Source: Oscillospiraceae bacterium (GTDB lineage Bacteria > Bacillota > Clostridia > Oscillospirales > Ruminococcaceae). Taken from it: a stretch of DNA of 5,386 nucleotides. Below are positions 1 to 5,386 of this stretch, in pieces. The notes under the pieces are model-generated. The model saw only the letters and a list, made by a program, of their open reading frames with translations, did not search any database and was not told the origin of the DNA. Every line of letters starts with the position of its first letter. Positions within the stretch are counted from its first letter, which is position 1. Location of the stretch: assembly GCA_017416665.1 (NCBI GenBank), contig JAFQBO010000407.1, positions 1-5,386 on the forward strand, written 5' to 3'. The position numbers and the translations under genes are program-made.

Positions 1-787
1 AAAGTATTGCCGAGGAAATTTCATCATCTGTTACCGTAACTATATCATCTACATACTTTTTGCAGTATTCAAATGTATTTACACCAGGTTCCTTAACCTT
101 GATACCGTCTGCAATGGTTTCAACTGATTCAAGGCATTCTATTTTACCATTTTCAATCGATGTCACCATACTCGGTGCACCGCTTGCCTGAACGCCGTAA
201 ATTTTCACCTCAGGACGAAGCTGTTTTACCGCAAAAGCAACACCCGAAATAAGTCCGCCACCACCGATTGGCACTACAATAGCATCAACGTCCTTGAGCT
301 GATCCAGAATTTCAAGACCGATTGTACCCTGTCCTGCAATTACATTTTCATCGTCAAACGGATGAACGAAAGTATAACCTTTCTCGTCCTTGAGTTCCAT
401 AGCCTTGTTGTACGCATCATCATAAACACCGTCAACAAGACAAACCTCCGCACCATAGCTCTTTGTCGCCTCCACCTTGGAGATAGGTGCACCGTCCGGA
501 AGACAGATAAGCGACTTTATACCGTTTTTTGCAGCAGCAAGAGCTACACCCTGTGCGTGATTTCCCGCAGAACATGCAATAACACCCTTTGCCTTTTCTT
601 CGGCACTGAGCTGTGATATTTTATAGTAAGCACCTCTTACTTTAAACGAACCTGTTATCTGAAGATTTTCAGTTTTTAAATAAACCTCACTGCCCGGAGC
701 TATTTTCGGAGCATGAATAAGGTCGGTATTTCTGATAACATCGTTAAGAACAAATCTTGCGTGATAAACCTTATCAAGAGTAAGCAT
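1..787 (-). CDS. ilvA: Threonine ammonia-lyase (threonine dehydratase), 3' end cut by window edge
   Basis: PLP-dependent cytoplasmic enzyme that deaminates L-threonine to 2-oxobutanoate and ammonia, the first step towards isoleucine. I translated the frame by hand from the ATG at 787-785 and it stays open for 262 codons to the window edge. Visible landmarks are GSFKVRGA with the PLP-binding lysine at residue 49, SAGNHAQG at 73-80, the glycine-rich phosphate-binding loop PIGGGGLISG at 173-182, and TIADGIKV followed by the YVDDIVTVTDDE segment near the cut end. Enzymes of this type usually have about 400 residues, with a C-terminal ACT regulatory domain. That part lies outside the window, so feedback regulation, and hence biosynthetic versus catabolic type, cannot be judged. 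The gene starts 42 bases after the ATPase stop. It has only a weak GGTG ribosome binding site (797-800), so it may depend on upstream translation. Its place after leuCDB favours the biosynthetic role. Confidence 0.93.
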   Translation of the reverse strand, partial: MLTLDKVYHARFVLNDVIRNTDLIHAPKIAPGSEVYLKTENLQITGSFKVRGAYYKISQLSAEEKAKGVIACSAGNHAQGVALAAAKNGIKSLICLPDGAPISKVEATKSYGAEVCLVDGVYDDAYNKAMELKDEKGYTFVHPFDDENVIAGQGTIGLEILDQLKDVDAIVVPIGGGGLISGVAFAVKQLRPEVKIYGVQASGAPSMVTSIENGKIECLESVETIADGIKVKEPGVNTFEYCKKYVDDIVTVTDDEISSAIL

Positions 788-796
788 ATTTTTTTA

Positions 797-800
797 CACC
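797..800 (-). promoter_or_regulatory. Weak ribosome binding site for ilvA
   Basis: On the coding strand GGTG lies nine bases before the ilvA ATG at 787. It matches only four bases of the anti-Shine-Dalgarno sequence, unlike the strong sites before leuD, leuB and the ATPase gene. The next in-frame ATG upstream, at 808, runs into a TAA before reaching 787, so 787 is the only sensible start. Confidence 0.4.
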
Positions 801-829
801 CATTTCATTAAATTTAACTTTGTCATCGC

Positions 830-2035
830 TTATTCAAGCGTATCATGACAAGTCAGCATTTTATCAATAAACTGCTTTGCAGCCCTTGCTGAACGTCCGC
901 TTCTTGCAACCGCAAAACGTTCAGCTTCAAGCTCAAGCTCTTCACGGGTCATGTCAAGCTTTTTCTGCTCAGCAAGTCCGTAAACAATTTCAAGATATTC
1001 CGACTTACTCGGTCTTGAAAATGAAATTTTAAGTCCGAAACGTTCCGACAGTGAAATCATTTCCTGCATGGTATCGTTTCTGTGAACATCATCACCGTTT
1101 CTGTCAGAGAATTTTTCCTTGACGAGGTGACGTCTGTTACCTGTGGCATATATGACAATATTGTCGGCTCTTGCTGAAACTGAGCCTTCAAGTATTGCCT
1201 TTAAAGCACCGAAATTGTCATCGTCCGACGCAAAAGAAAGATCATCGATAAACAATATGAATTTCAGTGGATTTTTACTTAAATTGTCTATAATCAGCGG
1301 AATTTCACGAAGCTGATCCTTGCGTATTTCAATAATGCGAAGACCCTTGTCACGATATTCATTCGCTATGGCTTTTACCGATGAGGACTTCCCTGTTCCT
1401 GCATCACCCGTAAGAAGAACGTTTGAGGCAGGTTTTCCCTCTATAAGTGCCACTGTATTATCGATTATCAGCTGACGCTGTTTCTTATAGCCGATAAGCT
1501 GGGAAAGTCTTATTTCATCAGGATATTTTACAGGAACAACATTGCCATCCTTTACGATAAACATGTAGTATTTTGCATAAATGCCGTAGCCGTAACGATC
1601 AATATTGTCTACCCTGTTTTTATATTCAGCCTTAAAATCATATTCTGAATTATCCCAGTCGGGCAGAAATCCGTCATAATCTATATTATTACGCACCTGC
1701 TCCGATTTAAGCTCTGCTATCATCTGGAGTGATTCAAGCTCATTCATAAGACAATCATGCATCTTTTCACTTATGGAAAGCTTATGTGATTTTCTAATCA
1801 TGTAAATATTTTCGTCTTCCAGAATAAGAGTGAGAATATATGAACTCAAATCATTGTGATGCCGGTATAGATTTGAAACAAAATCCGAATACGCCCGAAC
1901 CTGTTCCAATGTACCTTCATCTGTCATACTTTCAAAAAGTCTGTCAAGACTCTGAATTGTACGGCATTTTAAAATATCCTTAAAAATAACAAGTGAATTC
2001 AGTCTGCAATGCAGATTATAAAGCCTGTCATTCAC
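830..2035 (-). CDS. AAA+ ATPase of the DUF815 family, function unknown
   Basis: A 401-residue protein that starts with GTG. Residues 1-180 form a less conserved N-terminal part with no recognisable catalytic motif. The AAA+ core follows: Walker A GDAGTGKSS (210-218, lysine 216), Walker B FILFIDDLSF (259-268, aspartates 264 and 265), a sensor-1-like ATGN (297-300), a conserved SLSERFGL segment with Arg332 that could serve as an arginine finger, and a C-terminal GRSARAAKQFID segment (380-391) in the sensor-2 region. The order and wording of these blocks match DUF815 (Pfam PF05673), a family of predicted ATPases about 400 residues long whose biological role I do not know to be established. No signal peptide or membrane segment is seen, so it is probably cytoplasmic. 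It follows leuB by 32 bases and precedes ilvA by 42, so it is probably cotranscribed with them. No sequence feature ties it to amino acid synthesis. The N-terminal half is more AT-rich than leuB. Confidence 0.9.
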   Translation of the reverse strand: MNDRLYNLHCRLNSLVIFKDILKCRTIQSLDRLFESMTDEGTLEQVRAYSDFVSNLYRHHNDLSSYILTLILEDENIYMIRKSHKLSISEKMHDCLMNELESLQMIAELKSEQVRNNIDYDGFLPDWDNSEYDFKAEYKNRVDNIDRYGYGIYAKYYMFIVKDGNVVPVKYPDEIRLSQLIGYKKQRQLIIDNTVALIEGKPASNVLLTGDAGTGKSSSVKAIANEYRDKGLRIIEIRKDQLREIPLIIDNLSKNPLKFILFIDDLSFASDDDNFGALKAILEGSVSARADNIVIYATGNRRHLVKEKFSDRNGDDVHRNDTMQEMISLSERFGLKISFSRPSKSEYLEIVYGLAEQKKLDMTREELELEAERFAVARSGRSARAAKQFIDKMLTCHDTLE

Positions 2036-2044
2036 GCAATATCG

Positions 2045-2049
2045 CCTCC
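2045..2049 (-). promoter_or_regulatory. Ribosome binding site that fixes the GTG start of the ATPase gene
   Basis: On the coding strand GGAGG (CGGAGG with the preceding base) lies nine bases before the GTG at 2035-2033. The ATG two codons' width downstream (GTGAATGAC) is out of frame, so this site supports GTG as the true initiator. It sits in the 32-base gap after the leuB stop. Confidence 0.75.
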
Positions 2050-2067
2050 GTGAAAAATATCTACCGA

Positions 2068-3141
2068 TTAAAGCAGTTCAAGAATTTTTTCTGTAACTTC
2101 TGTTGTTGAAAGTGGCTTAACACCTGTGTTTCCAACGAGATCGGCTGTTCTGTAGCCCTGTTCGAGGAACTTGTCAACAGCGTTTTCAATAGCGTCTGCT
2201 TCAGCTGTAAGATCAAAAGAATATCTGAGCATCATCGACGCAGAAAGAATTGTCGCAATAGGGTTTGCAACATTCTGGCCTGCAATGTCAGGAGCAGAAC
2301 CGTGGATTGGTTCATACATACCTCTTGTTGTAGCACCAAGTGACGCTGATGGAAGCATACCGATTGAACCTGTAATCTGTGAAGCTTCATCTGATAAAAT
2401 ATCACCGAACATGTTTGATGTAACTACTACGTCAAACTGTGCAGGATTCTTTACGAGCTGCATTGCCGCATTGTCAACGAGCATATCTGTGAGAGTTACT
2501 TCAGGATAGTCCTTAGCCATTTCGTGAACAACTTCTCTCCAGAGACGTGAGCTTTCAAGAACATTTGACTTGTCAATGCTTATAATGTTCTTGTTTCTCT
2601 TCATAGCAGTTTCAAATGCAACCTTTGCAATTCTTTCAATTTCCATTCTGCTGTAGCATTCTGTGTCGTATGCTTCTTCACCGTACTTGCCATCACGTCT
2701 TCCTCTTTCACCGAAATAGATACCGCCTGTAAGTTCTCTTACAATCATGATATCAAAACCGTTTTCGGCAATATCACTACGGAGCGGACTTGCGTCCTTG
2801 AGTGCCGGGTAAAGCTTTGCAGGACGAAGATTTGTGAAAAGCTCAAGAGCCGCACGAATACCTAAAAGACCCTTTTCAGGACGGTTGGCAGGTGGCTGTG
2901 AATCCCACTTTGGGCCGCCTACTGAACCTAAAAGTACACTGTCACTTGCAAGACAGCCATCAATAGTTTCCTGTGGAAGTGGTACGCCTGTTTCATCAAT
3001 AGCCGCACCACCGATAAGATATGGTGTGAAGTTGAACTTATGTCCAAACTTTTCAGCTGTTTTCTTGAGTACTTCAACGGCACTGTCAACTATTTCAGGG
3101 CCGATTCCGTCACCTCTGAGTAATGCTATATTAAATTCCAT
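2068..3141 (-). CDS. leuB: 3-isopropylmalate dehydrogenase
   Basis: Cytoplasmic NAD-dependent enzyme that oxidises and decarboxylates 3-isopropylmalate to 2-oxoisocaproate in leucine synthesis, normally as a homodimer needing Mg or Mn. From the ATG at 3141 the protein has 357 residues, the usual family length. Visible motifs are [11 protein letters not shown] (7-17), GSVGGPKWD (72-80), the substrate-binding arginines at 96, 106 and 135, [15 protein letters not shown] (135-149) with the catalytic Tyr142, Lys191 in [14 protein letters not shown], the metal-binding aspartates 223, 247 and 251, and the NAD-binding [15 protein letters not shown] (280-294). An in-frame ATG at 3162 would add MILRRKT, but it has no ribosome binding site and lies four bases from the preceding stop. 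The ATG at 3141 has AAGGAG seven bases upstream and gives the family-typical N-terminus. All expected catalytic residues are present. GLLGIR and YFGERGRR favour LeuB over isocitrate or tartrate dehydrogenases. Confidence 0.96.
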   Translation of the reverse strand: MEFNIALLRGDGIGPEIVDSAVEVLKKTAEKFGHKFNFTPYLIGGAAIDETGVPLPQETIDGCLASDSVLLGSVGGPKWDSQPPANRPEKGLLGIRAALELFTNLRPAKLYPALKDASPLRSDIAENGFDIMIVRELTGGIYFGERGRRDGKYGEEAYDTECYSRMEIERIAKVAFETAMKRNKNIISIDKSNVLESSRLWREVVHEMAKDYPEVTLTDMLVDNAAMQLVKNPAQFDVVVTSNMFGDILSDEASQITGSIGMLPSASLGATTRGMYEPIHGSAPDIAGQNVANPIATILSASMMLRYSFDLTAEADAIENAVDKFLEQGYRTADLVGNTGVKPLSTTEVTEKILELL

Positions 3142-3148
3142 TGTTTTT

Positions 3149-3154
3149 CTCCTT
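3149..3154 (-). promoter_or_regulatory. Ribosome binding site that fixes the leuB start
   Basis: On the coding strand AAGGAG ends seven bases before the ATG at 3141. It lies downstream of the alternative in-frame ATG at 3162, which argues that 3141 is used. Confidence 0.8.
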
Positions 3155-3165
3155 AATATCAAATT

Positions 3166-3642
3166 TTAATAAACACAATTATCTTCCAAATCCTTATAAT
3201 AATCCTCGTCTTCCCATACAGAGTGATCCGATTCTGTACCAACGTAAAGTACCTTATCGCCACGAACTATAACAATAATACATTCTCCCCAGTCGCCTTC
3301 ACCCTCAATCGTGTAAGCAATTTCATCGTCTTCGGGTTCTTCGACAGACATTGCTGTAAACCAACAGTAACCGAGAATATCTCTTACATTTTCAAGTTCA
3401 GACAATTCAAAATCATCTGAGAGTCCGCCGTTTTCACTGCTTTTAATGATGTATCTGCATATATCATCAATCATATTATCAGACATTGAATTAAAGTGTT
3501 TAATACACAATTCAGCATAGCCTTCAATCTCCTTATTCTCAAGAACTACAGACAATTCATCATTGCCGTCATTTTTGAAAACAACGCTTTTGAAAGTTCC
3601 TTCCATTACATCATCATAAAGATTTTCCAGATTTTCAATCAT
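3166..3642 (-). CDS. Small acidic protein of unknown function within the leu operon
   Basis: I do not recognise this 158-residue protein with confidence. By hand count it has 42 Asp/Glu against 10 Lys/Arg, so it is strongly acidic. It has no signal peptide or membrane segment and is probably soluble and cytoplasmic. The N-terminal half reads as a beta strand (FKSVVF near 17-22) followed by amphipathic helices. The C-terminal half has a strand-like patch, YTIEGEGDWGECIIVIV (110-126), then a GDKVLYVG turn (128-135) and a very acidic tail. This loosely recalls the small acidic Firmicutes proteins grouped as DUF6985-like or immunity-type, but that is a weak resemblance and no function should be read from it. 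The start at 3642 is supported by GAGAGG at 3651-3656, eight bases upstream. It begins 24 bases after the leuD stop and ends 24 bases before leuB, so it is probably cotranscribed. Base composition is more AT-rich than in leuB or leuC, which would fit later insertion. Confidence 0.8.
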   Translation of the reverse strand: MIENLENLYDDVMEGTFKSVVFKNDGNDELSVVLENKEIEGYAELCIKHFNSMSDNMIDDICRYIIKSSENGGLSDDFELSELENVRDILGYCWFTAMSVEEPEDDEIAYTIEGEGDWGECIIVIVRGDKVLYVGTESDHSVWEDEDYYKDLEDNCVY

Positions 3643-3666
3643 GCTTATTACCTCTCAGAAAAAGTT

Positions 3667-4161
3667 TTATTTAAAGCTTCCGTTCTTGATTGATTCAACA
3701 AGTCCGCCGTTTGTGATAATATTCTGAATAAATTCAGGGAATGGTTCTGTCTTGAATTCCTTGCCTGTTGTCTTATCTGTAATAACACCCTTGTCAAGAT
3801 CAGCTTCTACTGTGTGACCATCTTCGATAGCATCAACAGCCTCAGGGCACTCAAGAATTGCAAGACCGATATTGATTGAGTTTCTGTAGAAAATTCTTGC
3901 AAAGCTTTTTGCAATAACAAGTGAGATACCACTTTCCTTGATAGCAATAGGAGCATGTTCTCTTGATGAACCACAACCGAAGTTAAAGCCTGCTACCATG
4001 ATATCGCCAGCCTGTACCTTCTTTGTAAAATCAGCATCAGGATCCTCCATACAGTGTGCGGAAAGCTCTTTCTTGTCACTTGTATTGAGGTATCTTGCAG
4101 GAATAATAACGTCTGTGTCAACGTTGTCGCCGTACTTTATAACCTTACCTTCAAACTTCAT
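3667..4161 (-). CDS. leuD: 3-isopropylmalate dehydratase (isomerase) small subunit
   Basis: Small subunit of the LeuCD isomerase, which converts 2-isopropylmalate to 3-isopropylmalate by dehydration and rehydration. It forms the swivelling domain that closes over the iron-sulfur site of LeuC. At 164 residues it belongs to the short archaeal/Clostridia-type subunits rather than the roughly 200-residue enterobacterial form. Motifs are [16 protein letters not shown] (10-25), the substrate-binding loop [14 protein letters not shown] (58-71), [10 protein letters not shown] (91-100) and the C-terminal GGLVESIK. The start is firm: AAGGAGG lies nine bases upstream inside the last codons of leuC, and only one base separates the leuC stop from this ATG, so the two are probably translationally coupled to give equal amounts of subunits. 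Short subunits of this type include homoaconitase and dimethylmalate dehydratase relatives. Adjacency to leuB makes the leucine pathway much the most likely. Confidence 0.95.
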   Translation of the reverse strand: MKFEGKVIKYGDNVDTDVIIPARYLNTSDKKELSAHCMEDPDADFTKKVQAGDIMVAGFNFGCGSSREHAPIAIKESGISLVIAKSFARIFYRNSINIGLAILECPEAVDAIEDGHTVEADLDKGVITDKTTGKEFKTEPFPEFIQNIITNGGLVESIKNGSFK

Positions 4162-4162
4162 T

Positions 4163-5386
4163 TTACATTACCTCCTTAGCTTCTGAGATTTTACCTGTAA
4201 TTGCAGATGCAGCGGCAACAGCAGGGCTTGCAAGATAGATTTCTGAATCAACGTGTCCCATTCTGCCCACAAAGTTTCTGTTTGTTGTAGCAACTGCTCT
4301 TTCGCCCTCTGCTAAAATACCCATGTGTCCGCCAAGACATGGACCACATGTAGGTGTTGAAACAACAGCACCTGCTTCAATAAATGTCTTAAGATAGCCC
4401 TTTTCCATGGCTTCGAGGTAAATCTTCTGTGTAGCAGGAATAATAATCGCTCTGACATTTTTAGCTACCTTCTTGCCCTGCATGATTTCAGCGGCAATTT
4501 CAAGGTCTTCAAGTCTGCCGTTTGTACATGAACCGATTACAACCTGATCAATCTTGATTTCGTCAATTTCATCAACTGTGTGTGTATTTTCCGGAAGATG
4601 CGGGAATGCAACTGTCGGCTTGATTTCGCTTAAATCAATTACATAAGTTTCATCATATTCAGCATCATCATCAGCCTTATAAACCTTAGGTTCTCTCTTG
4701 CTGTGTTCCTTTACATATTCAAGTGTCTTTTCGTCAACTTCAAAAATACCGTTCTTAGCACCTGCTTCAATAGCCATGTTAGCCATACAAAGTCTGTCGC
4801 TAACTGAAAGATTGTGAAGTCCTTCACCTGTAAATTCCATTGAACGGTATAAAGCACCGTCAACACCGATCATACCGATAATATGTAAAATTACGTCCTT
4901 ACCTGTAACGTATTTGTTAAGGCTGCCCTTGAGTTCAAATTTGATAGCAGACGGAACCTTGAACCATGTCTTACCTGTTGCCATGCCACAAGCCATATCT
5001 GTTGAGCCGATACCTGTTGAGAATGCACCGAGTGCACCGTATGTACAAGTATGTGAGTCAGCACCGATTACAGCATCACCACAAACTACGAGTCCTTTTT
5101 CAGGGAGAAGTGCGTGTTCAATACCCATCTGTCCTACATCGTAAAAGTTTGTAACTTCCTTTTCATCGCAGAAATCACGGCACATTTACACTGCTGTGCT
5201 GCCTTGATATCCTTGTTAGGTGCAAAGTGATCCATTACCATTGTTACTTTGTCTTTATCAAATACACCCTCTGCTCCAATGTTGTTAAACTCCTTGATAG
5301 CAACAGGTGATGTAATATCGTTGCCGAGTACGAGATCAAGTTTTACAAGGATTAGCTGTCCTGCTTCTACCTTGTCAAGTGATGAT
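4163..5386 (-). CDS. leuC: 3-isopropylmalate dehydratase large subunit, 5' end cut and reading frame broken by an apparent one-base deletion
   Basis: Large aconitase-family subunit of the LeuCD isomerase, carrying a 4Fe-4S cluster. The C-terminal 340 codons (5185-4163) contain [36 protein letters not shown], and the three cluster cysteines: one in VIGSCTNGR (4528-4526) and two in TCGPCLGG (4348-4346 and 4339-4337). The N-terminal part is in another frame, from 5385 down to about 5188: [20 protein letters not shown], then [17 protein letters not shown]. That frame then runs to a TAG at 5136-5134. Joining the frames with one added base near 5185-5187 gives QCK-M-CRDF and restores the spacing seen in related proteins. 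The joined protein would have about 407 visible residues, with perhaps 15 more beyond the edge, close to the roughly 420 usual for the short LeuC type. The ATG at 5185 has no ribosome binding site and would omit a conserved part of the enzyme, so it is unlikely to be a real start. Either a sequencing error or a genuinely broken gene. Confidence 0.92.
4171..4177 (-). promoter_or_regulatory. leuD ribosome binding site embedded in the end of leuC
   Basis: On the coding strand AAGGAGG forms the Lys-Glu codons near the end of leuC (KEVM then TAA) and lies nine bases before the leuD ATG. A near-perfect site placed inside the upstream gene fits translational coupling of the two subunits. Confidence 0.75.
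5183..5190 (-). other. leuC: Frameshift site in leuC (one A apparently missing from a short A run)
   Basis: The coding strand reads TGTAAATGTGC. The upstream frame ends its recognisable LeuC sequence at Cys-Lys (TGT AAA), while the downstream frame begins at ATG TGC CGT, sharing the last A. One extra A would make TGT AAA ATG TGC and join both parts with no gap. No slippery heptamer or stimulatory hairpin was evident, so programmed frameshifting is not favoured. Confidence 0.85.

Noticed and set aside
362..616. Plus-strand open frame of 84 codons
   Set aside because: It is antisense to ilvA, where the minus-strand frame carries the conserved threonine ammonia-lyase motifs.
788..795. T-rich run on the plus strand as a terminator tail
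   Set aside because: It is an A run on the coding strand of these genes, with no GC-rich stem beside it, and no plus-strand gene ends here.
794..826. Ten-codon minus-strand open frame (MTKLNLMKWV) ending just before ilvA, a possible leader peptide
   Set aside because: It has no convincing ribosome binding site, is not rich in Ile, Val, Leu or Thr codons in a way typical of attenuators, and no terminator or antiterminator hairpins were visible.
2171..2509. Plus-strand open frame of 112 codons
   Set aside because: It lies wholly antisense to leuB, whose minus-strand protein is fully conserved. The plus-strand translation shows no motif and reflects leuB codon bias.
3142..3162. Longer leuB start at the ATG at 3162
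   Set aside because: It has no ribosome binding site and would place AAGGAG inside the coding region. The ATG at 3141 has that site at good spacing and gives the family N-terminus.
2834..3169. Plus-strand open frame of 111 codons
   Set aside because: Also antisense to the 5' part of leuB, with no recognisable protein features.
5134..5190. Programmed frameshifting in leuC
   Set aside because: No slippery heptamer was seen at the junction and I know of no precedent in this family. A missing base is the simpler explanation.

Overview
The window holds six genes, all read from the minus strand, so the transcription order runs from high to low coordinates: leuC (5' end outside the window) > leuD > a small acidic protein of unknown function > leuB > a DUF815-family AAA+ ATPase > ilvA (3' end outside the window). 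Gaps between genes are 1 to 42 bases, and I see no terminator or promoter in any of them, so this looks like one branched-chain amino acid operon. No RNA gene, mobile element, CRISPR array or attachment site is visible, and no stretch over 300 bases lacks a gene.

The organism is most likely a low-to-mid GC Clostridia member, probably Ruminococcus-like (Oscillospirales). The support is AGGAGG-type ribosome binding sites, the short (archaeal/Clostridia-type) LeuC and LeuD subunits, a DUF815 ATPase of the kind common in Clostridia, and the base composition. The genus is inferred from general resemblance, not from a search.

Region by region: 4163-5386 is leuC, whose reading frame is broken by one apparently missing base near 5185-5187. 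3667-4161 is leuD, starting one base after the leuC stop. 3166-3642 encodes a 158-residue, strongly acidic protein with no clear function. 2068-3141 is leuB, where an upstream in-frame ATG at 3162 is rejected in favour of the ATG at 3141. 830-2035 is the ATPase, which starts with GTG. 1-787 is the first 262 codons of ilvA.

LeuC and LeuD together isomerise 2-isopropylmalate to 3-isopropylmalate, and LeuB oxidises and decarboxylates the product towards leucine. IlvA makes 2-oxobutanoate, the first committed precursor of isoleucine. leuA is not in the window and may lie beyond 5386. The two points most worth a second look are the leuC frame break and the two non-metabolic genes (acidic protein and ATPase) placed among the pathway genes.
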